From contig NZ_JAKKOT010000003.1 of NCBI RefSeq assembly GCF_021739025.1, positions 682,001-746,000 of the forward strand: a stretch of DNA of 64,000 nt. Direction: 5' to 3'. This DNA is from Gordonia liuliyuniae (lineage in GTDB: Bacteria > Actinomycetota > Actinomycetes > Mycobacteriales > Mycobacteriaceae). The first letter of the stretch is position 1; each line of letters begins with the position of its first letter. Positions 16,886 through 26,034 of the stretch are shown here, piece after piece. A program made the position numbers and the translations under genes. Under the pieces are notes generated by a model. It saw only the letters and a list, made by a program, of their open reading frames with translations, was not told the origin of the DNA and made no database searches.

Positions 16886-18340
16886 CTACAGGTAGATGGA
16901 CTTGGTACGGAGGTACGGGGTCAGGCCTTCGGGCCCGAGCTCACGCCCGAGCCCGGACGCCTTGACCCCTCCGAACGGTGCGCCGAGATCGAGCGCATAG
17001 TGGTTGACGCCGACCGTGCCGGACTCGACCCGGTCGGCCAGCGCGATGCCGCGCTCGGTGTCCGCGGTCCACACCGTGCCGCCGAGCCCGTACTCGGAAT
17101 CGTTGGCGATGGCGACCGCCTCGTCCTCATCGGCGTACTCGGTGATCGTCAGAACGGGGCCGAAGACTTCCTCCTGCGCCAGGCGTGCGGAGTTGTCGAC
17201 GTCGGCGAACACGGTCGGGGCGACATACCAGCCGACGTCTTGGCCGGTGGGTACTCCGCCGCCCGTCGTCAACCGGTGGCCTGCGGAACGGCCGATCTCG
17301 ATGTAGTTCAGGACTCGGTCGCGTTGTGCCTGCGTCACGAGCGGACCGATCCGCGTCGCCTTGTCGAGGGGGTCGCCGAGCGTGAGGTCCGACACCGCGG
17401 AGGTCACCGCGTCGACGATCTCGTCGTAGCGTGAGCGCGGCGCGAGGATGCGCGTGCAGGCGTGACAGGTCTGTCCGTTGTTGACCAGCGAGACGGCTCC
17501 CAACTGTGCAGCGAACTGCTCGATGTCGGCGTCGTCGAGGATGATCGACGCCGATTTGCCGCCCAGCTCGAGGGTGACGGGCCGGAGCAGTCGTCCGCAC
17601 GCCTGTCCGATCGCGCGTCCGGCGCCGGTCGAACCGGTGAATGCGACCTTGTCCACGCCCGGGTGCTCCACCAAGTACGCGCCGACTTCGCGTCCGCCGG
17701 ACACGATGTTCAACACGCCGTCGGGCAGGCCTGCTGCCAGTGCGGCGTCTGCGAAGACGTACGCGTCCAATGCGGTCTCCGGTGACGGTTTGAGCACCAC
17801 CGTGCACCCGGCGGCGAGCGCTGGCGCGATCTTCATCGCGGCGAGGGATTGCGGGTAGTTCCACGGCGTGATGGCCGCGACGACACCGACCGCGTCGTGG
17901 CGGACCACGGTGCGGCTGCCGAGAGCACTCGGCCGCACGTCGTCTGCGTCGGCGGTGCGGATCAGGTCGGCGTAGTAGGCGACCATCATCGACGGCGCAT
18001 ATCCGTTGACGCCGACCGACAGGGAGATCGGCATGCCGTTCTCCCTGCTGGACAGCGCCGCCGTCGACTTCGCGCGGGCCTTGAGCTGGGCGGCGAAGGC
18101 GTCCAGGAGGTCGGCTCGGGCCGCGGCGGACATGCCGCGCCAGGCGGGCAGCGCACGCCGGGCCGCGTCGACGGCTCGGTCGACGTCGCTGGGCGACGCC
18201 GCGGCAGCGGCGCCGAGAGTCTTCTCGGTCGCGGCCTCGACGACCTCGGTACTCGCGCCGTCCGCTGGGGCCACCCAGCGGCCGTCGACGAAGAGGTCGA
18301 GTCGATCCAGTGCGGATTCGGGAATCGCCGATGCAGTCAT
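16886..18340 (-). CDS. Aldehyde dehydrogenase
   Basis: A 484-residue NAD(P)-dependent aldehyde dehydrogenase. TPWNYPQ, the Glu in LELGGKS, the Cys in NNGQTC and EEVFGPV are all present. AAGGAC precedes the ATG. It lies in the operon SnoaL-DUF35-thiolase fold-ALDH-CoA transferase. Its placement just after the aldolase-like pair suggests that it oxidises the aldehyde released by retro-aldol cleavage, as a working idea. Confidence 0.92.
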   Translation of the reverse strand: MTASAIPESALDRLDLFVDGRWVAPADGASTEVVEAATEKTLGAAAAASPSDVDRAVDAARRALPAWRGMSAAARADLLDAFAAQLKARAKSTAALSSRENGMPISLSVGVNGYAPSMMVAYYADLIRTADADDVRPSALGSRTVVRHDAVGVVAAITPWNYPQSLAAMKIAPALAAGCTVVLKPSPETALDAYVFADAALAAGLPDGVLNIVSGGREVGAYLVEHPGVDKVAFTGSTGAGRAIGQACGRLLRPVTLELGGKSASIILDDADIEQFAAQLGAVSLVNNGQTCHACTRILAPRSRYDEIVDAVTSAVSDLTLGDPLDKATRIGPLVTQAQRDRVLNYIEIGRSAGHRLTTGGGVPTGQDVGWYVAPTVFADVDNSARLAQEEVFGPVLTITEYADEDEAVAIANDSEYGLGGTVWTADTERGIALADRVESGTVGVNHYALDLGAPFGGVKASGLGRELGPEGLTPYLRTKSIYL

Positions 18341-18357
18341 GGAATGTCCTTCGAGGT

Positions 18358-19539
18358 CTAGAGCGTGTCCTGGTGGCCGAACAGGGTGGAGGAGACCAAC
18401 GGGGCCATCGGCCCGCCGATGAACAGGGAGGTGCGTGCGCCGTCGACCTGGTTGGTCGACGTGCCGCGGATCTGGCGGACGGCCTCCACGGCGAGCCCCA
18501 TCCCGTTGACGAAGCTGTCGGCGATGTTCCCTCCGCTGGTGTTGACCGGGAGTTCGCCGATACCCGCCGTCAGATTGTCTGCGGTGAGCACCTCGCCCGC
18601 TGCGGGGCCGGTGGGCGCCAGACCGTGATCGATGAGCGCGGCGACGGCCGGGCCGGAGAAGTTCTCATACACCTGGGTGACGTCGACGTCGGTCGGGCCG
18701 AGTCCGGCGGCGGCCCACAGGCGTCCGGCGACACCGGGGCGCTCGCCGCGTCCGGCGAACCCGGCGGTGGTGTAGAGGTCGTCGTTGTCGATCAGCGACG
18801 AGTATCCACCGGGTGCGCCCTGCGCGCCGGCGAGCAGGTAGGCAGCGTCTGGACGCAGTGCGCGGGCGCGTTCGGCGGACACCACGATCAGGGCGACGGC
18901 CCCGTCGTTCTCCCGCGAGCAGTCGTAGAGGTGGAACGGTTCGGTGATGAGCCGGGACTCGTCGTACGTCGCTTCGTCGAGCGGCCTGCCGTACCCCGCC
19001 GCGGTCGGGTTGTTCTGGGCGTGCCGGTAGTCGGCCAGGACCAGCGCGCGCAGTGCCTCCCGGGGGACCCCGTCGTGTTCGAGGAGCCGCTGGGTCCGCA
19101 GCGCACAGACCTGCGCGGGGGAACCGACGCCGTGCGCGAGATAGTGGGGTCCATAGAAGTAGGAGGCGTATCCGAGCCGGCCAGTGTCGGCCTGCGCCAT
19201 CGATCGGAAGACGACGACGGTGTCGGCCTGGCCGGTGGCGATGGCGACGTTCGCGTCGTTGATCGCCGCCGCGACACCGCCTCCGCCGCCGCCCCACATC
19301 ATGGTGGACCAGCGGACGTCGTCGACGCCGAGTGCGCCGCCGAGCGTCGCGCCGTCGAAGCCGCCTCCCGCGTACGAGACGAAGCCGTCGATTTCGCGTG
19401 CGCTGACGCCGGCGTCGGCGCACGCCGCGACGATCGCCTCCAAGGTCATCGGCAGTTCGCCGTACGGTGCCTCGCCGCGTTTGTAGTGGTGGTCGGCGAC
19501 GCCGACGACGGCGGACGTGCCGCGCAGTGCAATGGTCAT
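18358..19539 (-). CDS. Thiolase-fold, Ltp2-like protein (probable retro-aldolase subunit)
   Basis: A 393-residue thiolase-superfamily protein of the sterol-carrier/lipid-transfer type. The loop that carries the nucleophilic Cys in true thiolases reads WSTMMWGGGGGG here and contains no Cys, so Claisen thiolysis is unlikely. The C-terminal NTSGGNIADSF motif is kept. The next gene upstream is a DUF35 protein, three bases away. The same pairing forms the Ltp2-ChsH2 aldolase of steroid side-chain breakdown, which cleaves a beta-hydroxyacyl-CoA (established for that family). An equivalent carbon-carbon cleavage is inferred here. Confidence 0.85.
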   Translation of the reverse strand: MTIALRGTSAVVGVADHHYKRGEAPYGELPMTLEAIVAACADAGVSAREIDGFVSYAGGGFDGATLGGALGVDDVRWSTMMWGGGGGGVAAAINDANVAIATGQADTVVVFRSMAQADTGRLGYASYFYGPHYLAHGVGSPAQVCALRTQRLLEHDGVPREALRALVLADYRHAQNNPTAAGYGRPLDEATYDESRLITEPFHLYDCSRENDGAVALIVVSAERARALRPDAAYLLAGAQGAPGGYSSLIDNDDLYTTAGFAGRGERPGVAGRLWAAAGLGPTDVDVTQVYENFSGPAVAALIDHGLAPTGPAAGEVLTADNLTAGIGELPVNTSGGNIADSFVNGMGLAVEAVRQIRGTSTNQVDGARTSLFIGGPMAPLVSSTLFGHQDTL

Positions 19540-19542
19540 CGT

Positions 19543-19977
19543 CTACTTCCTGGTCTCGGACGGGTGCCACCGCAACAGCGGCCAGATCGCGTCCTTGTCG
19601 AGTTCGAAGCGCCCGTCGACCGCGTCGCCGATGCGGACGTCGTGGCCGTGTGTGTCGGGCATCAGCCCGAGGACACGTCGACCGCCCGCGTGGGGGAGCT
19701 CAACGAGCGCAGTCACGTACGGTGTGCGGTCGCCGTACTCGCGGATGAACGGGTAGTGGCTACGGGACCACGCGTAGACGATGCCGGTCGGTTCCACCGA
19801 CTCCCACCCGGGTTCGAAGGTGTGGCACTGCGCGCAGATCCACTGCGGTCCCCAGATCCACGTGCGGCATTCGGTGCACCGCTGTAGACGCAGTTCGTGC
19901 TGAAGCAGCCCGTCCCAGTACGGCTGGTCGAGCCCGTCCTCGGCGGGGCCCCACGGGTACGCCGACTCGGTGCTCAC
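19543..19977 (-). CDS. DUF35 OB-fold zinc-ribbon protein, partner of the thiolase-fold protein
   Basis: A 144-residue protein with a rubredoxin-like zinc ribbon (CTEC and CAQC around residues 34-51) followed by an OB-fold acyl-CoA-binding domain. Such proteins form complexes with Cys-less thiolase-fold partners. It starts at GTG 19977, whose GTGA overlaps the stop of the SnoaL-like gene, and it is 3 bases from the thiolase gene, so co-expression is tight. Confidence 0.9.
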   Translation of the reverse strand: MSTESAYPWGPAEDGLDQPYWDGLLQHELRLQRCTECRTWIWGPQWICAQCHTFEPGWESVEPTGIVYAWSRSHYPFIREYGDRTPYVTALVELPHAGGRRVLGLMPDTHGHDVRIGDAVDGRFELDKDAIWPLLRWHPSETRK

Positions 19978-20297
19978 GCGCCTGCCTGCGGAGCCTCGAA
20001 GTTCTCCAGGCGGGCGGCGAGCCAGCGGCCGTCACGGCGTTCCCAGAATGAGCGGAGTCCGATGGCGCGGTCGGGAAGGCGATACACGCTCGCGCCGACG
20101 CGGAGGTCGCCGTCGGCGCGGACCTCGACGATCTCGACGCTCTCGACCGCGGATCGGGGGACGTCGACGCCCTCGAAGACGGCGGGTACGTTCTCGCTGA
20201 CCATGTCGGCGATCGCCGCCTTCATGTCGCCGACCCGTACGTGGTCGACGTGTCGCTCATAGATCCGGCGGAACTCGTCGAGATCTGTCTCCGGCAT
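19974..20297 (-). CDS. SnoaL/NTF2-like protein
   Basis: A 107-residue protein with the pattern of an NTF2-like alpha+beta cone (helical N-terminus, then VESVEIVEVRADGDLRVG and FWERRDGRWLAARLE strands). The family includes isomerases, hydratases and binding proteins, so function cannot be fixed. It is the first gene of a five-gene operon. AGGAG lies upstream of the ATG and a family A operator at 20336-20352 is about 40 bases upstream. Confidence 0.78.
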   Translation of the reverse strand: MPETDLDEFRRIYERHVDHVRVGDMKAAIADMVSENVPAVFEGVDVPRSAVESVEIVEVRADGDLRVGASVYRLPDRAIGLRSFWERRDGRWLAARLENFEAPQAGA

Positions 20298-20335
20298 GCC
20301 TGCTCCTGCTCTCTTGAGTGATGCGCTGTCGATAA

Positions 20336-20352
20336 AGCTAATGACTGTAGGT
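20336..20352. promoter_or_regulatory. Operator family A site 4
   Basis: Half-sites AGCTAA and GTAGGT with 5 bases between (TGACT). It is placed upstream of the SnoaL-DUF35-Ltp2-like operon transcribed to the left. Confidence 0.5.
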
Positions 20353-20417
20353 TAAATTGGCAAGGCGTCGCGGTGTGGAACTCCGCCCGCGGCAGCGGGG
20401 GCGTACTCTAGAATTAA

Positions 20418-20434
20418 ATCTAACAAGTGTAGGT
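20418..20434. promoter_or_regulatory. Operator family A site 5
   Basis: Half-sites ATCTAA and GTAGGT with 5 bases between (CAAGT), extending to AAATCTAA and GTAGGTTT. It lies just before the ribosome-binding site of the decayed molybdopterin oxidoreductase gene, controlling the rightward transcript. Confidence 0.58.
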
Positions 20435-20449
20435 TTGGAAGGGGTGTCG

Positions 20450-21366
20450 ATGGCGGTCACAACCCGAGGTGCCCGCATCTGTCCGCTGTGCGAATCGACC
20501 TGCGGACTGCTCTTCACGCTCAACGACGGCGCGGTCGTGGACGTCGAGCCGAACCACGACGACGTCTTCAGTCGTGGGTACTGCTGTGGAAAGGGATTGG
20601 GGCTGGCCGGGGTCGAAAACGATCCCGACCGCGACCCTCGCGAGATGGCCTGTCGATGCGGTGTCGACACCGAGCTCATCGAAACAGTCGCACGTGGCTT
20701 CGCCGAGGCTGCGTCGGCGGTCGCCCATTCGCGGATCGGCACCTGTATGCAGATTCGGAACGTCGCCCGGTACAGCGCTCCGCTGAGGTCTCTCGCCGAC
20801 GACGAACTCGCCGAATGGCAGATCCTTCTCCGGCTCGCCGCCGCGGCGTCGGGCACGCCCGACGTGTCGACCGCCGACTGGGACGATCGAGTCGCACAGG
20901 TGGCGACCCGCCGGGCCGCGAAGCTGGCGGGCGTCGACGTCGAGCGTGCAGCGGAAGCCGTCTCCGGGCGTTCCGGGCCGTTGCGACTGCTCGATCTACG
21001 ACTCCGCAGCGGGCCGTACGGCGACCAGTTCGGTCTTGTCGACGGTCTGAGCCTCGCGACGCTCGAACAGCGTCCGGAGGGCATCGACTTCGGGCCACTT
21101 CGACCGCGGATCCCAGAGGTGCTGCGGACACCGAACGGGCGCATCGACCTGGTTCCCGCGATGCTCGTCGACGATATCGACCGGCTCCGTCGGAGGCCCG
21201 GCCGCGAAGGCGGACTGCTGATGATCAACCGTCGCCAGCCGCGAGGCATGAACTCGTGGCTGCACACGCCGAACACCTCGAAGCCCTCACCGATTCGCCG
21301 GTCTTCAACGGCGTGCGCGTCGAGGTCGCTCGCACCCGCCCACATCGACATTCGAACGGAGCATGA
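20450..21366 (+). pseudogene. Decayed molybdopterin oxidoreductase (formate dehydrogenase-like family)
   Basis: The start at ATG 20450 has a good GGAAGGGG site and encodes the typical N-terminal iron-sulfur segment CPLCESTCGL...CCGKG. The family is normally about 700 residues or more. Here the text jumps from NDPDR to VDTELIE (near 20640-20670), then from RIGTCMQ to NVARYSAPL (near 20750-20770), skipping most of the cofactor-binding core. After NSWLHT the reading frame shifts: the likely C-terminal ending (LTDSPVFNGVRVEVA) is in another frame and stops at 21366. At least three deletions and a frameshift make it non-functional as an oxidoreductase. A family A operator and a ribosome-binding site remain in front, so it may still be transcribed with the reductase gene behind it. 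Confidence 0.82.
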
Positions 21367-21369
21367 CAC

Positions 21370-22974
21370 ATGGCCTACGTCGTGACCCAAAACTGCTGCA
21401 ACGACGCGAGTTGTGTACCTGTGTGTCCGGTGGACTGCATCCACCCGGCGCCCGGCGAGCCCGGGTACCGGACCGCCGAGATGCTGTACATCGACCCCGA
21501 CACGTGTATCGACTGCGGTGCGTGCGCGGACGTCTGCCCCGTCGAGGCAATCAGGCCCGACGACGATCTCGAGGGGCTCGATCTGCGGTATCTCGAGGTC
21601 AACGCCGACTATTACGCGCGATCGACCGAGACGGCGGCGGATCTCCCGCAGCCGACGATGCCGGACCGGATATCGGTAACGGGGACCCGGTTGCCGTTGC
21701 GGGTCGCAGTGATCGGATCGGGCCCGTCGGCGAGCTATGCGGCCGACGAACTGCTCGCCCGCCGCGACATCGATATCGAAGTCACCATGATCGAGCGGCT
21801 GCCGTTCACGGGCGGACTCGTGCGCTACGGCGTGGCTCCGGACCACGCCAAGACCAAGATGGTGGATCGGACGTTCGCACGCACGATCCGTCGTGCTGGG
21901 GCCACGTTCTACCTCGATGTCGAAGTCGGCCGTGACGTGAGTCTGGACGAGGTCGCGGACCACCATCACGCGGTGATCGTAGCGACCGGGGCGGACGAGG
22001 ACCGCAGGCTCGGCATCGACGGCGAAGACCTGCCGGGCGTGCACAGCGCACGCGAGTTCGTCGCCTGGTACAACGGGCACCCGGACTTCGCGAACTCGTG
22101 GTTCGATCTCTCCCACGAGAGGGCCGTGGTCGTCGGCAACGGCAACGTGGCGCTCGACGTGGCCCGGATCCTCAGCGCCGAGGTCGACGACCTGCGGCGT
22201 ACCGACATTGCCGATCACGCCCTCGACGCGCTCGCCGAGAGCGCGGTGCGCGAGGTGGTCGTGCTCGGTCGACGGGGGCCGGACGCTGCCGCGTGCACGG
22301 TGCCCGAACTGCTCGGCCTCTCCGAGATGTCCGGGGCGGATGTGATTGTCGACGGCGACGTGCACGTCGACTCCGATGCAACCTACAAGACGCGCCTTCT
22401 CGCCGAGTACGCATCCGCCGTTCCGCACCGTTCGCGGCGGATCACGCTGCGATTCCACAGCGCGCCGCTCGAGATCGTCGGCGGTGACCGAGTTCGCGCG
22501 ATTCGGCTCGCGGCCCAGGACCGGGCGGTCAACGAACTGGACACGGGACTGGTACTGCGCTCGATCGGCTACCGCGGCAGACCGTTCGGCGACCTTCCGT
22601 TCGACGAGCGACGCGGCACGATCGCGAACGTCGACGGGCGGGTGTGCGAAGCGGGCTCGGAGCGGCCGGTGGTCGGACGATACGTCACCGGGTGGATCAA
22701 GCGGGGACCGAGCGGCGTGATCGGCACCAATCGACAATGCGCCCGCGAGACCGTCGCCAACCTGTTGGTCGACTACGAGTCGAACCTCCTCACCGACCCG
22801 TCGGGGTCGGCCAACATATTCGACCGCCTCGTGCGAAGTCGGCGGCCGAGCGCGATGACCGCCGACGACTGGTTCGCCGTCGACCGTCACGAGCGCGCCG
22901 CCGGACGCGGCCAGGGGCGGCCTCGCGTGAAACTTCTCGACCCGAGCGTCGTGCACGCGTGCGCACCTCGGTGA
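21370..22974 (+). CDS. fprB: Ferredoxin-fused ferredoxin/adrenodoxin reductase (FprB type)
   Basis: A 534-residue protein. The N-terminus is a bacterial-type ferredoxin domain with CNDASCVPVCPVDC and CIDCGACADVCPVEAI. It is followed by an adrenodoxin-reductase-like flavoprotein with GSGPSASYAA (FAD), VVVGNGNVALDVAR (NADP) and a C-terminal GWIKRGPSGVIGTN motif. It can pass NADPH electrons to ferredoxins and could serve the P450-ferredoxin pair at 3358-4860. It is somewhat shorter than mycobacterial FprB, with a tight join around IRLAAQDRAVNELDTG, so small losses are possible. It lies between two pseudogenes yet has no visible break. Confidence 0.82.
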   Translation: MAYVVTQNCCNDASCVPVCPVDCIHPAPGEPGYRTAEMLYIDPDTCIDCGACADVCPVEAIRPDDDLEGLDLRYLEVNADYYARSTETAADLPQPTMPDRISVTGTRLPLRVAVIGSGPSASYAADELLARRDIDIEVTMIERLPFTGGLVRYGVAPDHAKTKMVDRTFARTIRRAGATFYLDVEVGRDVSLDEVADHHHAVIVATGADEDRRLGIDGEDLPGVHSAREFVAWYNGHPDFANSWFDLSHERAVVVGNGNVALDVARILSAEVDDLRRTDIADHALDALAESAVREVVVLGRRGPDAAACTVPELLGLSEMSGADVIVDGDVHVDSDATYKTRLLAEYASAVPHRSRRITLRFHSAPLEIVGGDRVRAIRLAAQDRAVNELDTGLVLRSIGYRGRPFGDLPFDERRGTIANVDGRVCEAGSERPVVGRYVTGWIKRGPSGVIGTNRQCARETVANLLVDYESNLLTDPSGSANIFDRLVRSRRPSAMTADDWFAVDRHERAAGRGQGRPRVKLLDPSVVHACAPR

Positions 22975-23034
22975 TCCCGTGATCCCCCCGACCTGTTGCC
23001 CCCGTCCCCTGACCTGGTGAAGGAACCGAACCAT

Positions 23035-23892
23035 ATGAGCGGGACCGTAATCGACGCGCTACTCCACTTCGCACGTGTCGCACCTGACCGCGTCGCGGTC
23101 GACTTTTCGGGGGATCGCGTCACATACGCCGAACTGAACTCGTGGGCTGACGGGGTCGGCACCCTGCTCGCCGCGCACGGCGTGACGCCGGGGGGACCGC
23201 GTGAGCTCCCTCTTCCGGCAGCCCGGGTTCGATCCGGAACAAGCGCTGCGAGTTCTGGTCGAGGAGAAGGTGACTACGTTCACCGCCCGCCGATCCTGTT
23301 CGAGCAGATAGCGAAAGCTCCGGGATTCGGGGAGGCTGACCTGGAACATCTGACGACTGCTCACGTCGGCGGCGCCCGCGTGCCGCCGGATCTGTTCGAG
23401 CGGTGGAGGCCGCGCGGAGTCCTTCTGCGACAGCTCTACGGTCAGACCGAGATCGGCGGATCGGCGACCGTGACCGTCCGGGCCGAAGCCGAGGAGCATC
23501 CGGACAAGTGCGGCTGGGGAACAGTCTTCACCCGGATCCGCGTCGTCGACCCGGACGGTGTGGACTGCCCGGCGGGCGGTCTGAACATCTCGCCCGCCGA
23601 GATCGAGGCGGTCGTCGGCTCGATCGAGGGTGTCGCTGAGGTCGCCGTCTTCGGCGTGCAGGATGCGAAGTTCGGCGAGACACCCGCGGCCGTCGTTGTT
23701 GCGACTCGAGCAGACCTCACGGCCGAGGAGATCATCGCACGCTGCAACAGCCAACTCGCCGACTACAAAGTGCCTCGCTACCTCGTCCTGTCTGCGGACC
23801 CGTTGCCGCGCATGGCCAGCGGCAAGATCGACAAACGCACGATCCGCAGCGACAACGACGATCTCGTCGTCACACACGACCGCGTCCGGTAG
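23035..23892 (+). pseudogene. Decayed acyl-CoA ligase
   Basis: ATG 23035 with AAGGA upstream encodes a normal ligase N-terminus up to GVTPG. A run of six G at 23190-23195 then breaks the frame: removing one G restores GDRV and a following PGFDPEQALRVLVEEKVTTF segment. The whole P-loop region (TSGSTG) is missing. A second frame change near 23280 returns to PILFEQIAKAPGF, and a further deletion removes the hinge between VDCPAGG and LNISPAEIE. The C-terminus, including the PRMASGKIDK lysine, is intact. The remaining text resembles the ligase at 8438-9958. It cannot be an active adenylating enzyme. Confidence 0.85.
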
Positions 23893-23899
23893 CGGCGAT

Positions 23900-24508
23900 T
23901 CAGCGCCCCCATCGCGCGCGGACACCGTGCAGGAACGTGCGGACCGATTCCACGAACAGTCGGTCGTCGTCCCAATCGTTAGAGGCCAGCGACTCGACCA
24001 CGCCGACGTCGAATTGATCGGGATCGATCGGCGTCGACATGGCCGGCCTGCCCGTGGCCGCGCACATCGCCGACCCGATCGTCATGCGATGCACGGCCTC
24101 CACGATGAACATCTGATCGGTTACCGGCACCCCGTGGTCGTGCAAGACGCGGCAGTGCTGCGCGTACAGCCGCTCGAGGAGCCGTTGCGGAAAGTTCTCG
24201 ACGACAAGGGGAACCGAACGTGCGTGGGCGAGCAAAGCACCGCGGAATGCGATCGCGCCTTCGACGAGCCACCCGATCCAGTCACCGTCAACGACGTCGG
24301 CGTGTTCGGGCGTCTCGAGCACGATGGTCCGCGCAGCCTCTTCGACGATCTCGGTCTTGTCGGCGAAATGGTTGTACAACGACGGAGCCTTCACCCCGAG
24401 CCGTGACGCGATCCGCTCCAGACTCAGGGCCGCTGGACCGTCCTCGTCGACGATGTCGACCGCCGCGCGTGCGACCGTCTCACGGCGAATCAGCGGTCTG
24501 CGTCCCAC
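23900..24508 (-). CDS. TetR-family regulator, paralogue of the one at 1550-2173
   Basis: A 202-residue TetR protein with recognition segment VKAPSLYNHFADKTEI, almost the same as in the regulator at 1550-2173, and the same C-terminal ending style (VESVRTFLHGV versus EETVRSFLHGV). It follows the acyl-CoA ligase by five bases and is the last gene of the second Rieske operon, so it could feed back on the family A sites in front of that operon. Binding is inferred from paralogy and position. Confidence 0.88.
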   Translation of the reverse strand: MGRRPLIRRETVARAAVDIVDEDGPAALSLERIASRLGVKAPSLYNHFADKTEIVEEAARTIVLETPEHADVVDGDWIGWLVEGAIAFRGALLAHARSVPLVVENFPQRLLERLYAQHCRVLHDHGVPVTDQMFIVEAVHRMTIGSAMCAATGRPAMSTPIDPDQFDVGVVESLASNDWDDDRLFVESVRTFLHGVRARWGR

Positions 24509-24513
24509 AGCCT

Positions 24514-26034
24514 TCAGACCCTACGCGAGGCGATTCTGTGTCCACGCGTCGGCAGGTCGGCGTATGTGCTGCGCAGAGCGCCCTTTCGGATCTTCATGCC
24601 CGCAGTGCGCGGCAGCGGGGAGTCCAAGAACTCGACGTAACGCGGAGCCTTGTACGACGACAACTGGGACCGGCAATGGTCGACGACGTCGTCAACGGTC
24701 ACCACGGCGCCGTCGACCGAGCGGACCAGAGCTGCGGGAGTCTCGCCGAACTCGGTGTCGGCGACGCCGATGACCGCGACCTCGGCCACAGCGGGGAGTT
24801 CGGCGATGACGCGTTCCAACTCTGCGGCGTAGATGTTGATGCCGCCGGAGATGATGATGTCCTTGGTGCGGCCGACGACCCGGATGAGTCCGTCGGCGTC
24901 CCGCACGCCGATGTCGCCGGTCCGCAGGCGGCCGCCGCCGAACGTCTCCTGTGTCAATTCCGGGTTCTGCCAATAGCCTGCGGCCATGCCGGGACCGGAG
25001 ATGACGATCTCGCCGGGTTCATCCGGACCGCACGACGACCCGTCGTCGCCGACGATGTCGAACTCGTTCAGGACCCCACCGATGCCGACGCTGTCGGGAT
25101 GCGTGATCGCGACCTCGACTGTCGGCAGCGTGACATGCGACTGCGACTCGGTGAGACCGTACACCTGGCGTAGTCCGATGCCCTTGTCCCCCCACAGCCG
25201 GATGAGGTCGGCGGTGACCGGGTTCCCGCCGGTGAACGCGATCGTCAACGACGACAGATCGGCGTCGCCGAATTCCGGGTGCGCCGCCATCTGCTCGTAG
25301 AACAGGGTGGTTGCGCCGAGGTGGTTGACGTCGTGGTCGCGGATGAGTGCCAACGCGACTGACGGATCCCACTCCGGGAGGTAGACGACGCTGCCGCCGA
25401 GAACGAGAGGCCCGAGGAAACCGTTGAGCAGACCCGCACCGAACGCCATCGAACTGACGCTCAGCGCGCGGGCGTGCAGGAACGCCGGTTCGGCCAAGCA
25501 CCATTCGAAGAAGCTGCTCACCAGGGACGCGTGGGTGAACACGACGCCCTTCGGTGATCCGGTCGATCCGGACGTCGCCAGCACGGCGACCGGGTCGTCG
25601 CCGTCGACGATGACCGGCGGGAGCACCGCTGTCGTGCCCTCCCGACGGCCGACCCCACCGAGGCCGGCCGTCGGCACATCCAGGTCCGCGACACCCGACC
25701 GCAGCGCCTCCGATACGACGATGACCGTCGGCTCGGTCTGCGCGACGGCTTGCGCGAGGTCAGCGGGACCGCTGCGCTCGTTGAGCGGGCAGACGACGGC
25801 GCCGAGCTTGATCGCGCCCAGCGCCGCGACGACCCATTCGATTGTCGGGCGTCCGAGGATCGCGACACGGTCGCCCTGCGCGACGCCGTGTGTCTCGGCG
25901 AGTTCGATCCCGGCACGTGTCGACGCTGCGTCGAGTTCGCGCCAGGTCAACTGGTCGTCACCGCAGGCGACGGCGAGCTCGTCGGCTTGACGTGCGGCCC
26001 ACGCGGACAATGGGCGGAGAATGCTGGTGTTCAT
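24514..26034 (-). CDS. Acyl-CoA ligase (AMP-forming), second Rieske operon
   Basis: A 506-residue ANL-family ligase. The P-loop ATSGSTGSPKG, YGLTES, RTGDIGVRDADG, TKDIIISGG and a C-terminal Lys region TAGMKIRKG are present. Its ATG overlaps the stop of the tandem-GNAT gene (ATGA), so translation is coupled. It is only moderately like the ligase at 8438 and probably accepts a related acid. Confidence 0.9.
   Translation of the reverse strand: MNTSILRPLSAWAARQADELAVACGDDQLTWRELDAASTRAGIELAETHGVAQGDRVAILGRPTIEWVVAALGAIKLGAVVCPLNERSGPADLAQAVAQTEPTVIVVSEALRSGVADLDVPTAGLGGVGRREGTTAVLPPVIVDGDDPVAVLATSGSTGSPKGVVFTHASLVSSFFEWCLAEPAFLHARALSVSSMAFGAGLLNGFLGPLVLGGSVVYLPEWDPSVALALIRDHDVNHLGATTLFYEQMAAHPEFGDADLSSLTIAFTGGNPVTADLIRLWGDKGIGLRQVYGLTESQSHVTLPTVEVAITHPDSVGIGGVLNEFDIVGDDGSSCGPDEPGEIVISGPGMAAGYWQNPELTQETFGGGRLRTGDIGVRDADGLIRVVGRTKDIIISGGINIYAAELERVIAELPAVAEVAVIGVADTEFGETPAALVRSVDGAVVTVDDVVDHCRSQLSSYKAPRYVEFLDSPLPRTAGMKIRKGALRSTYADLPTRGHRIASRRV

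Noticed and set aside
18358-19539. Calling the thiolase-fold protein an acetyl-CoA acetyltransferase
   Set aside because: The nucleophilic Cys is missing from the active loop, and the DUF35 partner points to an aldolase-type complex.
20338-23034. A long minus-strand frame opposite the decayed oxidoreductase and fprB
   Set aside because: No domain or ribosome-binding site was seen, and the plus strand shows family motifs through the same stretch. It is a coding shadow.
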